From Methylotenera_A sp046598525 (GTDB lineage: Bacteria; Pseudomonadota; Gammaproteobacteria; Burkholderiales; Methylophilaceae), in contig JBKJIJ010000011.1 in assembly GCA_046598525.1 (NCBI GenBank), positions 102,111 to 166,110 on the forward strand: 64,000 bases of DNA, read 5' to 3'. The notes below the pieces were generated by a model. That model did not search any database. It was not told the DNA's origin and saw nothing but the letters and a program-made list of their open reading frames with translations. Below, piece after piece: positions 1 through 8,507 of this stretch (within the stretch, counting starts at the first letter, position 1; every line of letters begins with the position of its first letter). A program made the translations under genes and the position numbers.

Positions 1-410
1 ACACCCAGCATGAGTAAGCGCGATTGATACACATTCACCAATAATCGGCGTGACCAGCGCTGATAATCATCATAATTGTGATGCACACTGACCACTGGCA
101 ACGAGGTGGATAATAGCGCAACATAAGTAGGCTTAACCCGATGCGCAATGCAAAAAACGAAATCACGTTGCTTTACCAATGCGCGTATAGCAAATATTGC
201 GTTGATTTTTAAACCAGAGACTTGTTGGCTATGGTAGCCCAAAAACACCACTTCATCGGATTCACTGCCAATAATGACGTCATCATTGGAAGCACCAGTA
301 AGGTACACAGTGAGCACTTTAAAAGCCGTGCCTTCAAAAAGCGCATTATACTGCCGTGCGCAATCCAAAAAGGGCGGGTAGTAAGAATGGCAAATATGTA
401 AGATCCACAT
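1..410 (-). CDS. Glycosyltransferase, GT4-like (partial, 5' part only)
   Basis: An open frame runs from an ATG at 408-410 (reverse strand) off the left edge, giving about 136 residues with no stop. The protein begins MWILHICHSYYPPFLD, then has FCIAHRVKPTYVALL and VSVHHNYDDY. This alternation of a hydrophobic strand followed by a short polar loop is typical of the N-terminal Rossmann half of GT-B glycosyltransferases. The nucleotide-sugar-binding half lies outside the window, so donor and acceptor cannot be told. It lies downstream of the HAD gene, on the same strand and next to the lipopolysaccharide genes, which fits a role in surface polysaccharide synthesis (inference). Confidence 0.7.
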   Translation of the reverse strand, partial: MWILHICHSYYPPFLDCARQYNALFEGTAFKVLTVYLTGASNDDVIIGSESDEVVFLGYHSQQVSGLKINAIFAIRALVKQRDFVFCIAHRVKPTYVALLSTSLPVVSVHHNYDDYQRWSRRLLVNVYQSRLLMLG

Positions 411-572
411 ATTTAGGTTAAAGTCCTATTATGAAGTTATTGTCGCTAAAAACTTGTTTATTTAAAACCTCACCACCAATGAGCCATTCAAAAATCCTCA
501 TTCATATGCTAGCAAACCGTATGACTAACTATGAGCCACTCAATTTTCTATCTATCGCTCAAAGCACTAATA

Positions 573-1253
573 TTATGACTGTTTTACCAGTGGCTTAATT
601 AATGCTTTGATATTATTTTCAACATGGACGTCATTTTCTTTACAATAAGTTTGCCAATCTGGCACCTCTGTCCAATCGCTAACAAAAATAAAATCCAAAC
701 CTGCATTGGTGGACGCTTCATGGTCGTATTTGCTGTCGCCAATAAACAATGCAGGCATCTGCAAATTGCCATTGGCTTTTTCGCGCGCTAAAACAGTATC
801 TTTATTGTCTGGGCTGCCAAATAGGCCGCCATCAAAGTGCTTCGCTAAATCACGTTTGGCAAATAAATCGCGAATCTCTTGTTGATCGCCGCCAGAAAGT
901 ATCATCCATTTGGCATCTGCGGTTGTTTCACGTAATTTTTGCAAACCACTTGCAACAGTGCAATGCATCAAACCTACTTCTAATTCACGACTAAATTCGT
1001 CTAATAATACTTGAATCGCTTTATCGCTAACCGGCTGCTTTAATACTTCGCGCAAGTACCAATCAAACTTGTGATAGCGCGAAATGCCGCCTAATTTAAC
1101 GTGGTAATCCACCAATTGCTGGGCTTGCGCGTCATTAGCGCCTAAGTTTTTAGCCGTGCGAAAGTAGGCTTCTGTTTTCACTACGTTTGAGTCCAGAATC
1201 ACGCCATCGCAATCGAACACGATGGTTTTATATTTTGTTAAATCTACTTGCAA
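573..1253 (-). CDS. HAD-superfamily hydrolase (phosphatase-like)
   Basis: This is a haloacid dehalogenase-type hydrolase. Motif I is visible as FDCDGVILDSN (nucleophile Asp and general acid Asp), motif II as ILSGG and motif III/IV as GDSKYDHEAS. The inserted helical cap between motifs I and II resembles phosphoglycolate or sugar-phosphate phosphatases. I chose a TTG start at 1251-1253 because GAGGA sits 7 nt upstream; a GTG at 1302-1304 in the same frame would add 17 residues but has no visible ribosome binding site. It follows the eda terminator and precedes a glycosyltransferase, so a sugar-phosphate or nucleotide-sugar substrate is plausible, but the substrate is unknown. Confidence 0.8.
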   Translation of the reverse strand: MQVDLTKYKTIVFDCDGVILDSNVVKTEAYFRTAKNLGANDAQAQQLVDYHVKLGGISRYHKFDWYLREVLKQPVSDKAIQVLLDEFSRELEVGLMHCTVASGLQKLRETTADAKWMILSGGDQQEIRDLFAKRDLAKHFDGGLFGSPDNKDTVLAREKANGNLQMPALFIGDSKYDHEASTNAGLDFIFVSDWTEVPDWQTYCKENDVHVENNIKALIKPLVKQS

Positions 1254-1310
1254 ACAAATATCCTCATTTTTAGTTTTATTATCATTATTTCGCGCATTTA
1301 TCACGAAATA

Positions 1311-1340
1311 AAAAAAGGGCTTGTGGTAACCACAAACCCT
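1311..1340 (-). terminator. Rho-independent terminator after eda
   Basis: Read on the reverse strand, an AGGGTTTGTGG / CCACAAGCCCT hairpin with a TTA loop is followed by a run of seven T. It begins about 20 nt past the eda stop and separates eda from the HAD gene. Confidence 0.8.
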
Positions 1341-1361
1341 AATTTTATTGCGTAATAATAA

Positions 1362-1991
1362 TTACGCTGGTTTAATGGCGCTGGCTTCTTTGGCTAATTT
1401 AGTAATGTGCGCCCAATCTTTGCGCGCTACGGCATCGGCTGGTGTTAACCATGTGCCGCCGCAAACGACTACGTTTGGCAAGCTTAAAAATTGTGGTGCA
1501 GAATCAACCGTTACGCCGCCTGTTGGGCAGAATTTTACATCGCCAAATGGGCCTGCAAAACCTTTTAACAGGTTAATACCGCCAACCGCAACGGCTGGAA
1601 ATAATTTTAAAAAGAAGTAATCATCGGCATTGGCCATCATGATTTCTGAACCAGTTGAAACGCCTGGCAATAATGGCAAACCAATTTTGCGTGAAAATTG
1701 ACCTAATTCTGTTGTATAACCTGGGCTTACCGCAAATTGGCAACCTGCATCCAATGACGCTTGTGCATCTTTTAAATTGCGCACAGTGCCTGAACCTAAA
1801 ATCGCATCTGGCACATGTTTTGCAATTTGCTCCATTGCTTGCAATGCGCAAGATGAACGCAACGTTACTTCAAGCACGCGAATACCGCCTGCTAACAACG
1901 CTTCTGCCATTGGCACGGCATCTTCTACGTTATTGATTACGATTACTGGAATTACTGGGCCTTGTTTGGCCAAATCTAATGTATTAATCAT
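1362..1991 (-). CDS. eda: KDPG/KHG aldolase (Entner-Doudoroff)
   Basis: 2-keto-3-deoxy-6-phosphogluconate aldolase splits KDPG into pyruvate and glyceraldehyde-3-phosphate in the cytoplasm. From the chosen start the protein has 209 residues, normal for the family. The catalytic Glu is E41 in VLEVTLRS, and the Schiff-base Lys is K129 in FFLKLFPA; the phosphate-binding CPTGG follows. The frame stays open a further 16 codons upstream, but that part (SFTYNILIIGKR) is not family-like and runs into a dispersed repeat, while the ATG at 1989-1991 has AGG at suitable spacing. It lies downstream of edd on the same strand, separated by a palindromic element, so both steps of the pathway are present. In RuMP-cycle methylotrophs this enzyme also serves as a carbon-assimilation branch (established knowledge). 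Confidence 0.95.
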   Translation of the reverse strand: MINTLDLAKQGPVIPVIVINNVEDAVPMAEALLAGGIRVLEVTLRSSCALQAMEQIAKHVPDAILGSGTVRNLKDAQASLDAGCQFAVSPGYTTELGQFSRKIGLPLLPGVSTGSEIMMANADDYFFLKLFPAVAVGGINLLKGFAGPFGDVKFCPTGGVTVDSAPQFLSLPNVVVCGGTWLTPADAVARKDWAHITKLAKEASAIKPA

Positions 1992-2031
1992 ACGTTTACC
2001 TATTATTAAAATATTGTACGTGAAAGATTTT

Positions 2032-2070
2032 ACCCTCACCCTAGCCCTCTCCCTTAAAGGGCGAGGGGAC
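2032..2070. repeat. CCCTC-type short dispersed palindromic repeat
   Basis: A stretch starting ACCCTCACCCTAGCCCTC and containing the hairpin CCCTCTCCCTT / AAGGGCGAGGG. Sequences of this kind are common intergenic repeats in proteobacteria. It lies between the edd and eda reading frames, just upstream of eda. Confidence 0.6.
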
Positions 2071-2117
2071 TTGCTTTGTTCACTGAGCTGCTTTTATAGG
2101 CTAATTAAAATTACCAA

Positions 2118-2233
2118 GAAAATTAAAAGGCCTAAGTAAGACTAGGCGCAAAATAAAAATTGAGCGCAGCATACATTAGTATGTAAGCGAAGATTTTTAT
2201 TTTGCAACGACGTATTACGACGGCGTTTTAGTT
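2118..2233. repeat. Long imperfect palindromic element, copy A (edd-eda gap)
   Basis: About 116 bp that folds almost end to end. The outer arms are GAAAATTAAAAGGCC and the reverse complement of GGCGTTTTAGTTTTC, the middle arms GCAAAATAAAAAT / ATTTTTATTTTGC, and the centre CATAC-ATT-AGTATG. The motifs CTAAGTAAGACTAGGCG near one end and GCAACGACGTATTACGACG near the other are shared, with small changes, by the copy at 22410-22500. It sits between edd and eda and could act in transcript processing or partial termination. Confidence 0.75.
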
Positions 2234-2237
2234 TTCT

Positions 2238-4052
2238 CTAGAGCCAAGTGATGGCGCCTTCTTCGGCACTAAGTACATTCTTGCGCATCCCACCAAACAA
2301 TTCACGCCCAATGCCATGCGAATTAATGCTGCGTTTCGCGTCAGACAATTCTTCTGCTTCGCGGTCTGCCCATGTGTCTTCATCCACCAACACGTTTAGC
2401 GTGCCAACGCTAGCATTTAAACGAACAATATCACCTGTGCGAATCTTAGCAATGGCGCCGCCTGCACTGGCTTCTGGGCTTAAATGAATCGCTGCTGGAA
2501 TCTTGCCCGATGCGCCACTCATGCGGCCATCGGTCACAATTGCCACTTTAAAACCTTTATTCTGCAACACGGCTAATGGCGGTGTTAATTTATGTAGCTC
2601 TGGCATGCCGTTGGCTTTTGGGCCTTGAAAACGCACCACTGCTACAAAATCTCTTTCTAACTCGCCACGGTCAAACGCAGATAGCAATTCCTCTTGCGCA
2701 TCAAATACAATCGCTGGTGCTTCAATAATATGGCGATCTTCTGGCACGGCAGAAATCTTAATCACGCTACGGCCTAAATTGCCTTTTAATAAACGCAATC
2801 CGCCCGATTCGTTAAACGGATGCGCGGCTGTACGTACCACGGTTTCATCGCCGCTTTCCGCTGGGTAGTCTTTCCATACCAATTTGCCGTCTTCTTTAAC
2901 CGGTTTTTTGCCGAATTCGCGCAAACCACCTTTGGCTACTGTGTACACATCTGGGTACATATAGCCGCCTTCAATTAGCTCGCGAATCACAAAACCAGGG
3001 CCACCCGCTTGTTGGAATTCATTCACGTCTGCTTTGCCATTTGGATAAACACTGGCTAACAATGGCGTGCCTTTTGCAAGATAATGGAAATCGGTCCAAT
3101 CGATAATAATACCTGCCGCGCGTGCAACCGCCACCCAATGGATAAGGTGATTAGTTGAGCCGCCAGTAGCCAGTAAAGCCACCATGGCATTCACAATCAC
3201 ATGCTCGTCTACCAGCTTGCCAATAGGGATAAAATTGTTTTTACGCGTGTTGTTTAACACCAAGCGCACTGCTTCGCGGGTTAAATCTTCACGCAAGCCA
3301 TCATGCGGATGAATAAACGCAGCGCCTGGTACATGCAAGCCCATGGCTTCTAGTAACATTTGGTTGCTGTTTGCTGTACCGTAAAAGGTACAAGTGCCTG
3401 CGCCATGATAAGCAGCTGATTCTGATGCAAATAATTCTTCGCGACCAACCAAGCCTTGCGCATATTTTTCGCGTACTTTTGATTTTGCGGTGTTATCTAA
3501 GCCTGTGCTCATAGGGCCAGCTGGCACAAAAACAGTGGGTAAATGGCCAAAATGCAATGCGCCAATCAATAAACCCGGCACGATTTTATCGCACACGCCT
3601 AGCATTAAAGCGGCGTCAAACACATCGTGCGATAAGGCAATGGCTGTGCCCATGGCAATATTATCGCGGCTGAAAAGTGACAATTCCATGCCCGGCTCGC
3701 CTTGCGTAATGCCATCACACATGGCTGGTACGCCGCCTGCCACTTGCACAGTTGCGCCTAATTTATGCGCTTCATCACGCAAAATATCAGGGTAATTTAC
3801 ATAAGGTTGATGCGCAGAAAGCATCTCATTATAAGCGGTGACAATGCCGATATGCGGCGCTTTTTCAACCACAATCTTAAACTTATCGTTGCTAGGCAAG
3901 GCCGCAACTGCATGCGCTACGTTAGCGCAACCCAGCCTGTCTGCACCTTTAGCGCGGTTAATGGTTTCATCAACACGATGCAAGTAAGCAGTTCGAGTGG
4001 GGCGACTGCGTTCAATGATACGTTCGGTAACTTCTACTATGGATTGTTTCAT
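2238..4052 (-). CDS. edd: 6-phosphogluconate dehydratase (Entner-Doudoroff)
   Basis: Edd converts 6-phosphogluconate to KDPG and is an iron-sulfur dehydratase of the IlvD/Edd family. The 604-residue length is normal. Cluster-binding regions are visible: CDGITQGEPGMELS and LGVCDKIVPG, plus the substrate-binding GRMSGASGKIPAAIH near the C-terminus. The ATG at 4050-4052 opens a family-like N-terminus (TERIIERSRPTR). It is followed by eda about 250 bp downstream on the same strand. IlvD (dihydroxyacid dehydratase) is the near alternative, but the length, the N-terminal sequence and the eda neighbour favour Edd. Confidence 0.95.
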   Translation of the reverse strand: MKQSIVEVTERIIERSRPTRTAYLHRVDETINRAKGADRLGCANVAHAVAALPSNDKFKIVVEKAPHIGIVTAYNEMLSAHQPYVNYPDILRDEAHKLGATVQVAGGVPAMCDGITQGEPGMELSLFSRDNIAMGTAIALSHDVFDAALMLGVCDKIVPGLLIGALHFGHLPTVFVPAGPMSTGLDNTAKSKVREKYAQGLVGREELFASESAAYHGAGTCTFYGTANSNQMLLEAMGLHVPGAAFIHPHDGLREDLTREAVRLVLNNTRKNNFIPIGKLVDEHVIVNAMVALLATGGSTNHLIHWVAVARAAGIIIDWTDFHYLAKGTPLLASVYPNGKADVNEFQQAGGPGFVIRELIEGGYMYPDVYTVAKGGLREFGKKPVKEDGKLVWKDYPAESGDETVVRTAAHPFNESGGLRLLKGNLGRSVIKISAVPEDRHIIEAPAIVFDAQEELLSAFDRGELERDFVAVVRFQGPKANGMPELHKLTPPLAVLQNKGFKVAIVTDGRMSGASGKIPAAIHLSPEASAGGAIAKIRTGDIVRLNASVGTLNVLVDEDTWADREAEELSDAKRSINSHGIGRELFGGMRKNVLSAEEGAITWL

Positions 4053-4229
4053 GGATATTTTGTGCAGTCACTTTTTATAATAATTATTTAAATAAAACCT
4101 AACACCTCGATTATCGCTAATTGGGGCTATTTCGTCAAACCACAAACGGCTTTTACTTGCAGTCAATCACTATCAAAACGAAGCTACAAGCCAATGAATT
4201 CAATGCTTCTTGCAGACATTGGCTTGCGT

Positions 4230-5948
4230 TTATTTTTTGGTGACTAAAATATCTTCCATCATTAAATATTCCAAATCGCAGCCATAAAACATATTAAGCG
4301 CGTCGGTTGGGCTGCAAATCATCGGCTCGCCACGGCGATTTAATGAAGTATTTAGCACCACCGCATTGCCACGCAATTTTTCTAAGTGCTGAATTAATTC
4401 GTAATAGCGCGGATTAGTGGCATGCGTCACCACTTGTGCGCGCGCTGTGCCATCTTCATGCACCACTTCGGGAATGCGCGATTTCCAGCTTTCCGCTACA
4501 TCAAACGTAAACGTCATATAAGGCGCTGGATGATTGGTTTGCAATATTTCTGGCGCCACGGTATCAAGCATACTGGGGCAAAATGGGCGCCAGCGTTCGC
4601 GGTATTTAATCTGCGCGTTAATTCTATCGGCCACGCCAGGAAAGCTTGGATCGCCCAAAATACTGCGACAGCCTAATGAACGTGGGCCAAATTCCATACG
4701 GCCTTGCAGCCATGCCAATGGGTTGCCAGCCGCCAATAATTCGGCTGCTTTTTGAGGAAAGTTCTCAACCTTGGTAAAAATCGGCTTATTCGGATGCGCT
4801 TCGCAGGCGGCGATACATTCTTCGCTGCTGTAGGCTGGGCCTAAGTAGGCGTGTTCCATTTTATGAATGGTTTCGCCAGCCAAATGCGCCGCGTATGTAG
4901 CGGCGCCTAATGATGTACCGTTATCGCCAGATGCTGGTTGCACAAATAATTCTTTAACATGCGGCATATTAATAATGCGCTGATTAAGCTTAACATTAAG
5001 CGCAACGCCGCCTGCCATCACAATTTTGCCGGTTTCTTTAATGATATCGCCCAAATAATAATCAATCATTTTCAGCGCCACATCTTCTAACAATGCCTGC
5101 ACAGACGCCGCATAATGAATATACGGATTATCAATTTCATCGCCGCTGCGTTTTGGGCCAAGCCAATCAATCAATTCTGGGGTGAAATAATAGCCTTTTC
5201 CGTTTTCTTTGTAGCGACGCAAACCCACTACATTCACCAGCTTGGTGTTGACTTTTAAATCACCATCTTCAAAGGTAACCAAGCGCGAAAGGTCATATTT
5301 AGAGCTGTCGCCATAAGGCGCCATGCCCATCACCTTAAATTCGCCATCCAGCATTTCAAAGCCCAAATATTCGGTAATGGCGCCATACATGCCGCCTAAC
5401 GAATCTGGATCGTAAAATTCTTTGATTTTGTGAATGACGCCGTTTTCGCCGTAGCCGAAGAAAGTGGTGGCGTATTCGCCCTTGCCATCAATGCCCACAA
5501 TGGCGGTTTTTTCTTTAAAGCCGCTTAAATGATACGCGCTGGATGCGTGCGCTAAATGGTGCTCAACTGGCACAAATTTGGCGTTTGTTAAGCCCAAATC
5601 GGCCATCAATTTTAGGCTTTTATCGCGATTACGACGGAAGCGACGATTGCCGTTGAATAGCGCGTCAATGGCTCTGTCTGGCGCATACCAATGACGCTTG
5701 GCATAGTGCCAACGTGCATTACTGCTAAGTGGGATTTCCGCATAGGGAAAAGCCACAATATCCACATCTTCGGCCTTAATACCCGCTTGTTTTAAGCAGA
5801 ATTTAGCCGCTTCATACGGAAATTTATTTTTAGCGTGCTTATCGCGAATAAAGCGCTCTTCTTCTGCCGCCGCAATAATTTTTCCGTCTACTAAAATGGC
5901 GGCTGAAGCGTCATGGCCCAACGCGCCCGAGAGTCCTAATGTAATCAT
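4230..5948 (-). CDS. Carbamoyltransferase, NodU/TobZ family
   Basis: A 572-residue member of the NodU/CmcH/TobZ carbamoyltransferase family, which uses carbamoyl phosphate and ATP to carbamoylate a sugar hydroxyl. The N-terminal Kae1-like domain shows GALGHDASAAIL, the AEEERF element and EHHLAHASSAY (metal- and nucleotide-binding His residues). The C-terminal domain has GRMEFGPRSLGCRSIL, the most conserved stretch of the family. Its place beside lipopolysaccharide kinases and glycosyltransferases suggests it carbamoylates a core heptose or another surface sugar; this is inference from context. A 107 bp gap separates it from the kinase gene upstream. Confidence 0.85.
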   Translation of the reverse strand: MITLGLSGALGHDASAAILVDGKIIAAAEEERFIRDKHAKNKFPYEAAKFCLKQAGIKAEDVDIVAFPYAEIPLSSNARWHYAKRHWYAPDRAIDALFNGNRRFRRNRDKSLKLMADLGLTNAKFVPVEHHLAHASSAYHLSGFKEKTAIVGIDGKGEYATTFFGYGENGVIHKIKEFYDPDSLGGMYGAITEYLGFEMLDGEFKVMGMAPYGDSSKYDLSRLVTFEDGDLKVNTKLVNVVGLRRYKENGKGYYFTPELIDWLGPKRSGDEIDNPYIHYAASVQALLEDVALKMIDYYLGDIIKETGKIVMAGGVALNVKLNQRIINMPHVKELFVQPASGDNGTSLGAATYAAHLAGETIHKMEHAYLGPAYSSEECIAACEAHPNKPIFTKVENFPQKAAELLAAGNPLAWLQGRMEFGPRSLGCRSILGDPSFPGVADRINAQIKYRERWRPFCPSMLDTVAPEILQTNHPAPYMTFTFDVAESWKSRIPEVVHEDGTARAQVVTHATNPRYYELIQHLEKLRGNAVVLNTSLNRRGEPMICSPTDALNMFYGCDLEYLMMEDILVTKK

Positions 5949-6055
5949 GCTAATACAATCATGCTGTTAATCTCTTGTGTGTTTTCGGTATTTTACTTGG
6001 TTTAAGCTTTATTGTTAAATTTAAAGCCTGCTTGTGTAATTAAAACTAAACGCTT

Positions 6056-7543
6056 TTAAGCAATTTTGGCCCGCTCTAAAATCGTTGGCAACAAGTAATC
6101 ATCAATTTCATCATACGCTTGCACAAATGCCTGCTTAAAAATGGCGCTGGTTTCGGGGTTGTTGGCCCAATTCTGCATCAACCTTTTTAAGTCTTCAATG
6201 TGCTTTTTCTCAAACCACCAAGCACACGTGTGTGATTGCATACTATCTAAATCAATCAACACTGGCTTGCCTTCTACAATTTTAATATTGCTGGCTTTGC
6301 AATCGCCATGCGAAATCTGCAACAAATTAAGCTTGTAAAATAATAATGCAGTATCAAATGCGACTTTTTGTTTGGTTTCAAAGTCGATATTAGCAGCAAA
6401 AAATTCAGCGATATCTGGCGCATCAATATTGGCACTTAAAAAATAAGCGCGCCGCTTAATCCAGCCAAATCGCGCCTCAATTAAAGCCATCGGCTTAGCG
6501 GTGGTGATATTTAAAATGGTTAAGCGATGCGCGTTTGCCCAAGATTTGGCCGCACGGCTTTGCGAAATGCCTAATTTAAGGCTATGCCAAAAGTTTTTAA
6601 TGTTGTAACGCTTAATCACCACCTGCTGATTAGCAATAACCGCACTAGCCACCGTGCAAGTGTTGCCGCTTTTCAATCTATTTTGCGCATTATCTAACGC
6701 GTTATCCAGCTGGTTTACATTTAGATTTTTGGCGCCAAAATCGCTGCTTAACGCTGTAAACTGATTAAAATTTTGGCTAACTTTTACATCAGTGCAGGTT
6801 CTAAATACTTTTTTATCGGCATAACTATTAGCGGTTTTTTGACGGATTTTTTGCGTTAATGCATAGAGCTCTGCATAGTCAGTCGGTGAATAGCTAATGC
6901 CAGTTTGCTGGCAATAATGCGCATAGCAATCCTCAATCCAGCCAGAATCCAACCCATCCAGTTTTGATAACAAGGTGGCCAAATTTCGCTGCTTATGACG
7001 CTTTTTAAAAAATGTTGAAAACGTCTGAATCCCATCGCCATCAATGGCATACAGGGTATCGGCATCCAGCAAAAAGTTTTTAAAATACAAATCCGTTTGC
7101 TGCAAATTAGCATTGTGCATTTGCGCCACAATATTTGTTAGCTGCAACATTAGCTGTAAGCGCGCTGGTTTTTGCTGTGAATCTAATAATTGTTGATACA
7201 GCACATCGGCATTTTGTGCGGCAATCGCTTTAAATATTAGAATATTAGCTGATTGTTGGTGTAACTCAATATTGCCTGAAAATAGCAAATCTGGCGTTGC
7301 AATGTTAGCGTTCACTAGCGCCCGAACGCCCTGCTCATCACGCTGCGCGTAGCGATTGGCATGGGCATCAATAAAAAGCTTCGCGTACACGGCTTGATTA
7401 TTCCAAAGCGCTTTGCACACCAAGCGCTTATTAGGGACTACCCGCACAATTTCGCTTATAGCTAAAATTGAGCCATCGGCTAAAGGCAAATCGGACGCCA
7501 GCACACAGGGCGCAGTAATGCTGTATAAATCAGGCTTTTGCAA
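6056..7543 (-). CDS. Tandem lipopolysaccharide-kinase-like protein (two WaaP/InaA-like domains)
   Basis: A 495-residue protein with two kinase-like halves. The first has a candidate ATP-binding Lys (K55 in VYAKLFID), a catalytic-loop-like TDLYFKNFLLD (D151, N156) and YAIDGDG (D168). The second has K311 in VVIKRYN, SHGDCKASNI (H412, D414, N419) and LIDLDS (D431). WaaP/InaA-type kinases phosphorylate heptose or Kdo in the lipopolysaccharide core and usually have a single domain of 230-270 residues, so this looks like a fusion or duplication. The start is a TTG at 7541-7543, overlapping the preceding glycosyltransferase by 14 bp; no better start is in frame. Substrates are unknown; one half may be regulatory. 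Confidence 0.75.
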   Translation of the reverse strand: MQKPDLYSITAPCVLASDLPLADGSILAISEIVRVVPNKRLVCKALWNNQAVYAKLFIDAHANRYAQRDEQGVRALVNANIATPDLLFSGNIELHQQSANILIFKAIAAQNADVLYQQLLDSQQKPARLQLMLQLTNIVAQMHNANLQQTDLYFKNFLLDADTLYAIDGDGIQTFSTFFKKRHKQRNLATLLSKLDGLDSGWIEDCYAHYCQQTGISYSPTDYAELYALTQKIRQKTANSYADKKVFRTCTDVKVSQNFNQFTALSSDFGAKNLNVNQLDNALDNAQNRLKSGNTCTVASAVIANQQVVIKRYNIKNFWHSLKLGISQSRAAKSWANAHRLTILNITTAKPMALIEARFGWIKRRAYFLSANIDAPDIAEFFAANIDFETKQKVAFDTALLFYKLNLLQISHGDCKASNIKIVEGKPVLIDLDSMQSHTCAWWFEKKHIEDLKRLMQNWANNPETSAIFKQAFVQAYDEIDDYLLPTILERAKIA

Positions 7544-8504
7544 GGCGCGGAAACTTATTCAACAAATCTAAAGCCGCCTCTAAAACCGTGGCTGTGCTGA
7601 TTGCCGCCATTGATTCTGCTTTAATAATATGATGCTGCGGGCGCACTGGATATGGCCCTGCCAAGATTGGATCCGTTGGCCCGTATAGCCCAACAATCGG
7701 CACGTTTGAGGCAGCAGCTAAATGAAAAACGCCGCAATCGTGCGCAATAAATAAAGCCATGTCTTGCATTAAATCAAACACATCTTTTGCGCTGGTTTTG
7801 CCTACCAAGTTAATGGTGTTAGGCACGGCTTGCTGAAACTGCTTGGCTAAAAATGCCTCATTTTTAGTGCCTGTCACTACGATTCTAATAGCGGGATTCG
7901 CCTTTATTAACGCATGGCCCAAGGCAATATATTGATCAACCGACCACAGCCGATTGTTATTGGCGCGATTTTTGTAAAAGAATTTCCAGCCATGCAATGA
8001 TGTGGTGCCACAACCCAAGTGAATATTCACCAATATATCTTTTGGCGCCACGTTTTTTAAATCAAAATGGCCGGCAACGCCATTGCCAATTACATAGTGC
8101 CTATCTTCATTGATAATGGGCTTGCCAACCAAATCGGCCACAAACTGCAATTGCTGCTCACCGCGCGCAACGCCGTTAATGTAATCTGGAATCACTTTTA
8201 GTATGGTTTCTCTGCCCTTAATTTTCTTTAAGGCATTGATATTTAAGCAAATGTGATGATTGTATTTTTCGGCTAAACGGTCAAACGCGCGTGCATTGCC
8301 AAACCAATTATTCAGCACAATTAAACGGTTAATATCAGGGCTATTTTCAAATACTTCGGCGCTTAACTTATTAAGTGCAACCACGTCAATAGTGGCGTTT
8401 GGCAAATGTTTGCGCAAAAACCTTATCGCCGGCGTGCAAAAAACATTGTTACCAGTGCTGGCAGAAGCCAAAATTAAAATTTTATCTGAATTGTTTAAAA
8501 GCAT
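7530..8504 (-). CDS. Glycosyltransferase family 9 (heptosyltransferase-like)
   Basis: A 324-residue GT-B enzyme of the ADP-heptose:LPS heptosyltransferase family. The N-terminus has ILASASTGNNVFCTPAIRFLRKHLP, where family members carry the strand and helix that bind the acceptor. The C-terminal half has VVTGTKNEAFLAKQF, NLVGKTS, FIAHDCGVFHLAAASNVPIVGLYGPTDP, which carries the conserved donor-binding Asp and Gly residues. It starts 3 nt after the stop of the upstream kinase gene and overlaps the downstream tandem kinase, so the three genes form an operon. It is distinct from waaC (12295-13245) and may add a second heptose or another sugar to the core. Confidence 0.85.
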   Translation of the reverse strand: MLLNNSDKILILASASTGNNVFCTPAIRFLRKHLPNATIDVVALNKLSAEVFENSPDINRLIVLNNWFGNARAFDRLAEKYNHHICLNINALKKIKGRETILKVIPDYINGVARGEQQLQFVADLVGKPIINEDRHYVIGNGVAGHFDLKNVAPKDILVNIHLGCGTTSLHGWKFFYKNRANNNRLWSVDQYIALGHALIKANPAIRIVVTGTKNEAFLAKQFQQAVPNTINLVGKTSAKDVFDLMQDMALFIAHDCGVFHLAAASNVPIVGLYGPTDPILAGPYPVRPQHHIIKAESMAAISTATVLEAALDLLNKFPRLAKA

Positions 8505-8507
8505 GGT

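Noticed and set aside
430..597. Short + strand ORF of 55 codons
   Set aside because: No ribosome binding site, no recognisable feature, and it overlaps the end of the HAD gene on the other strand.
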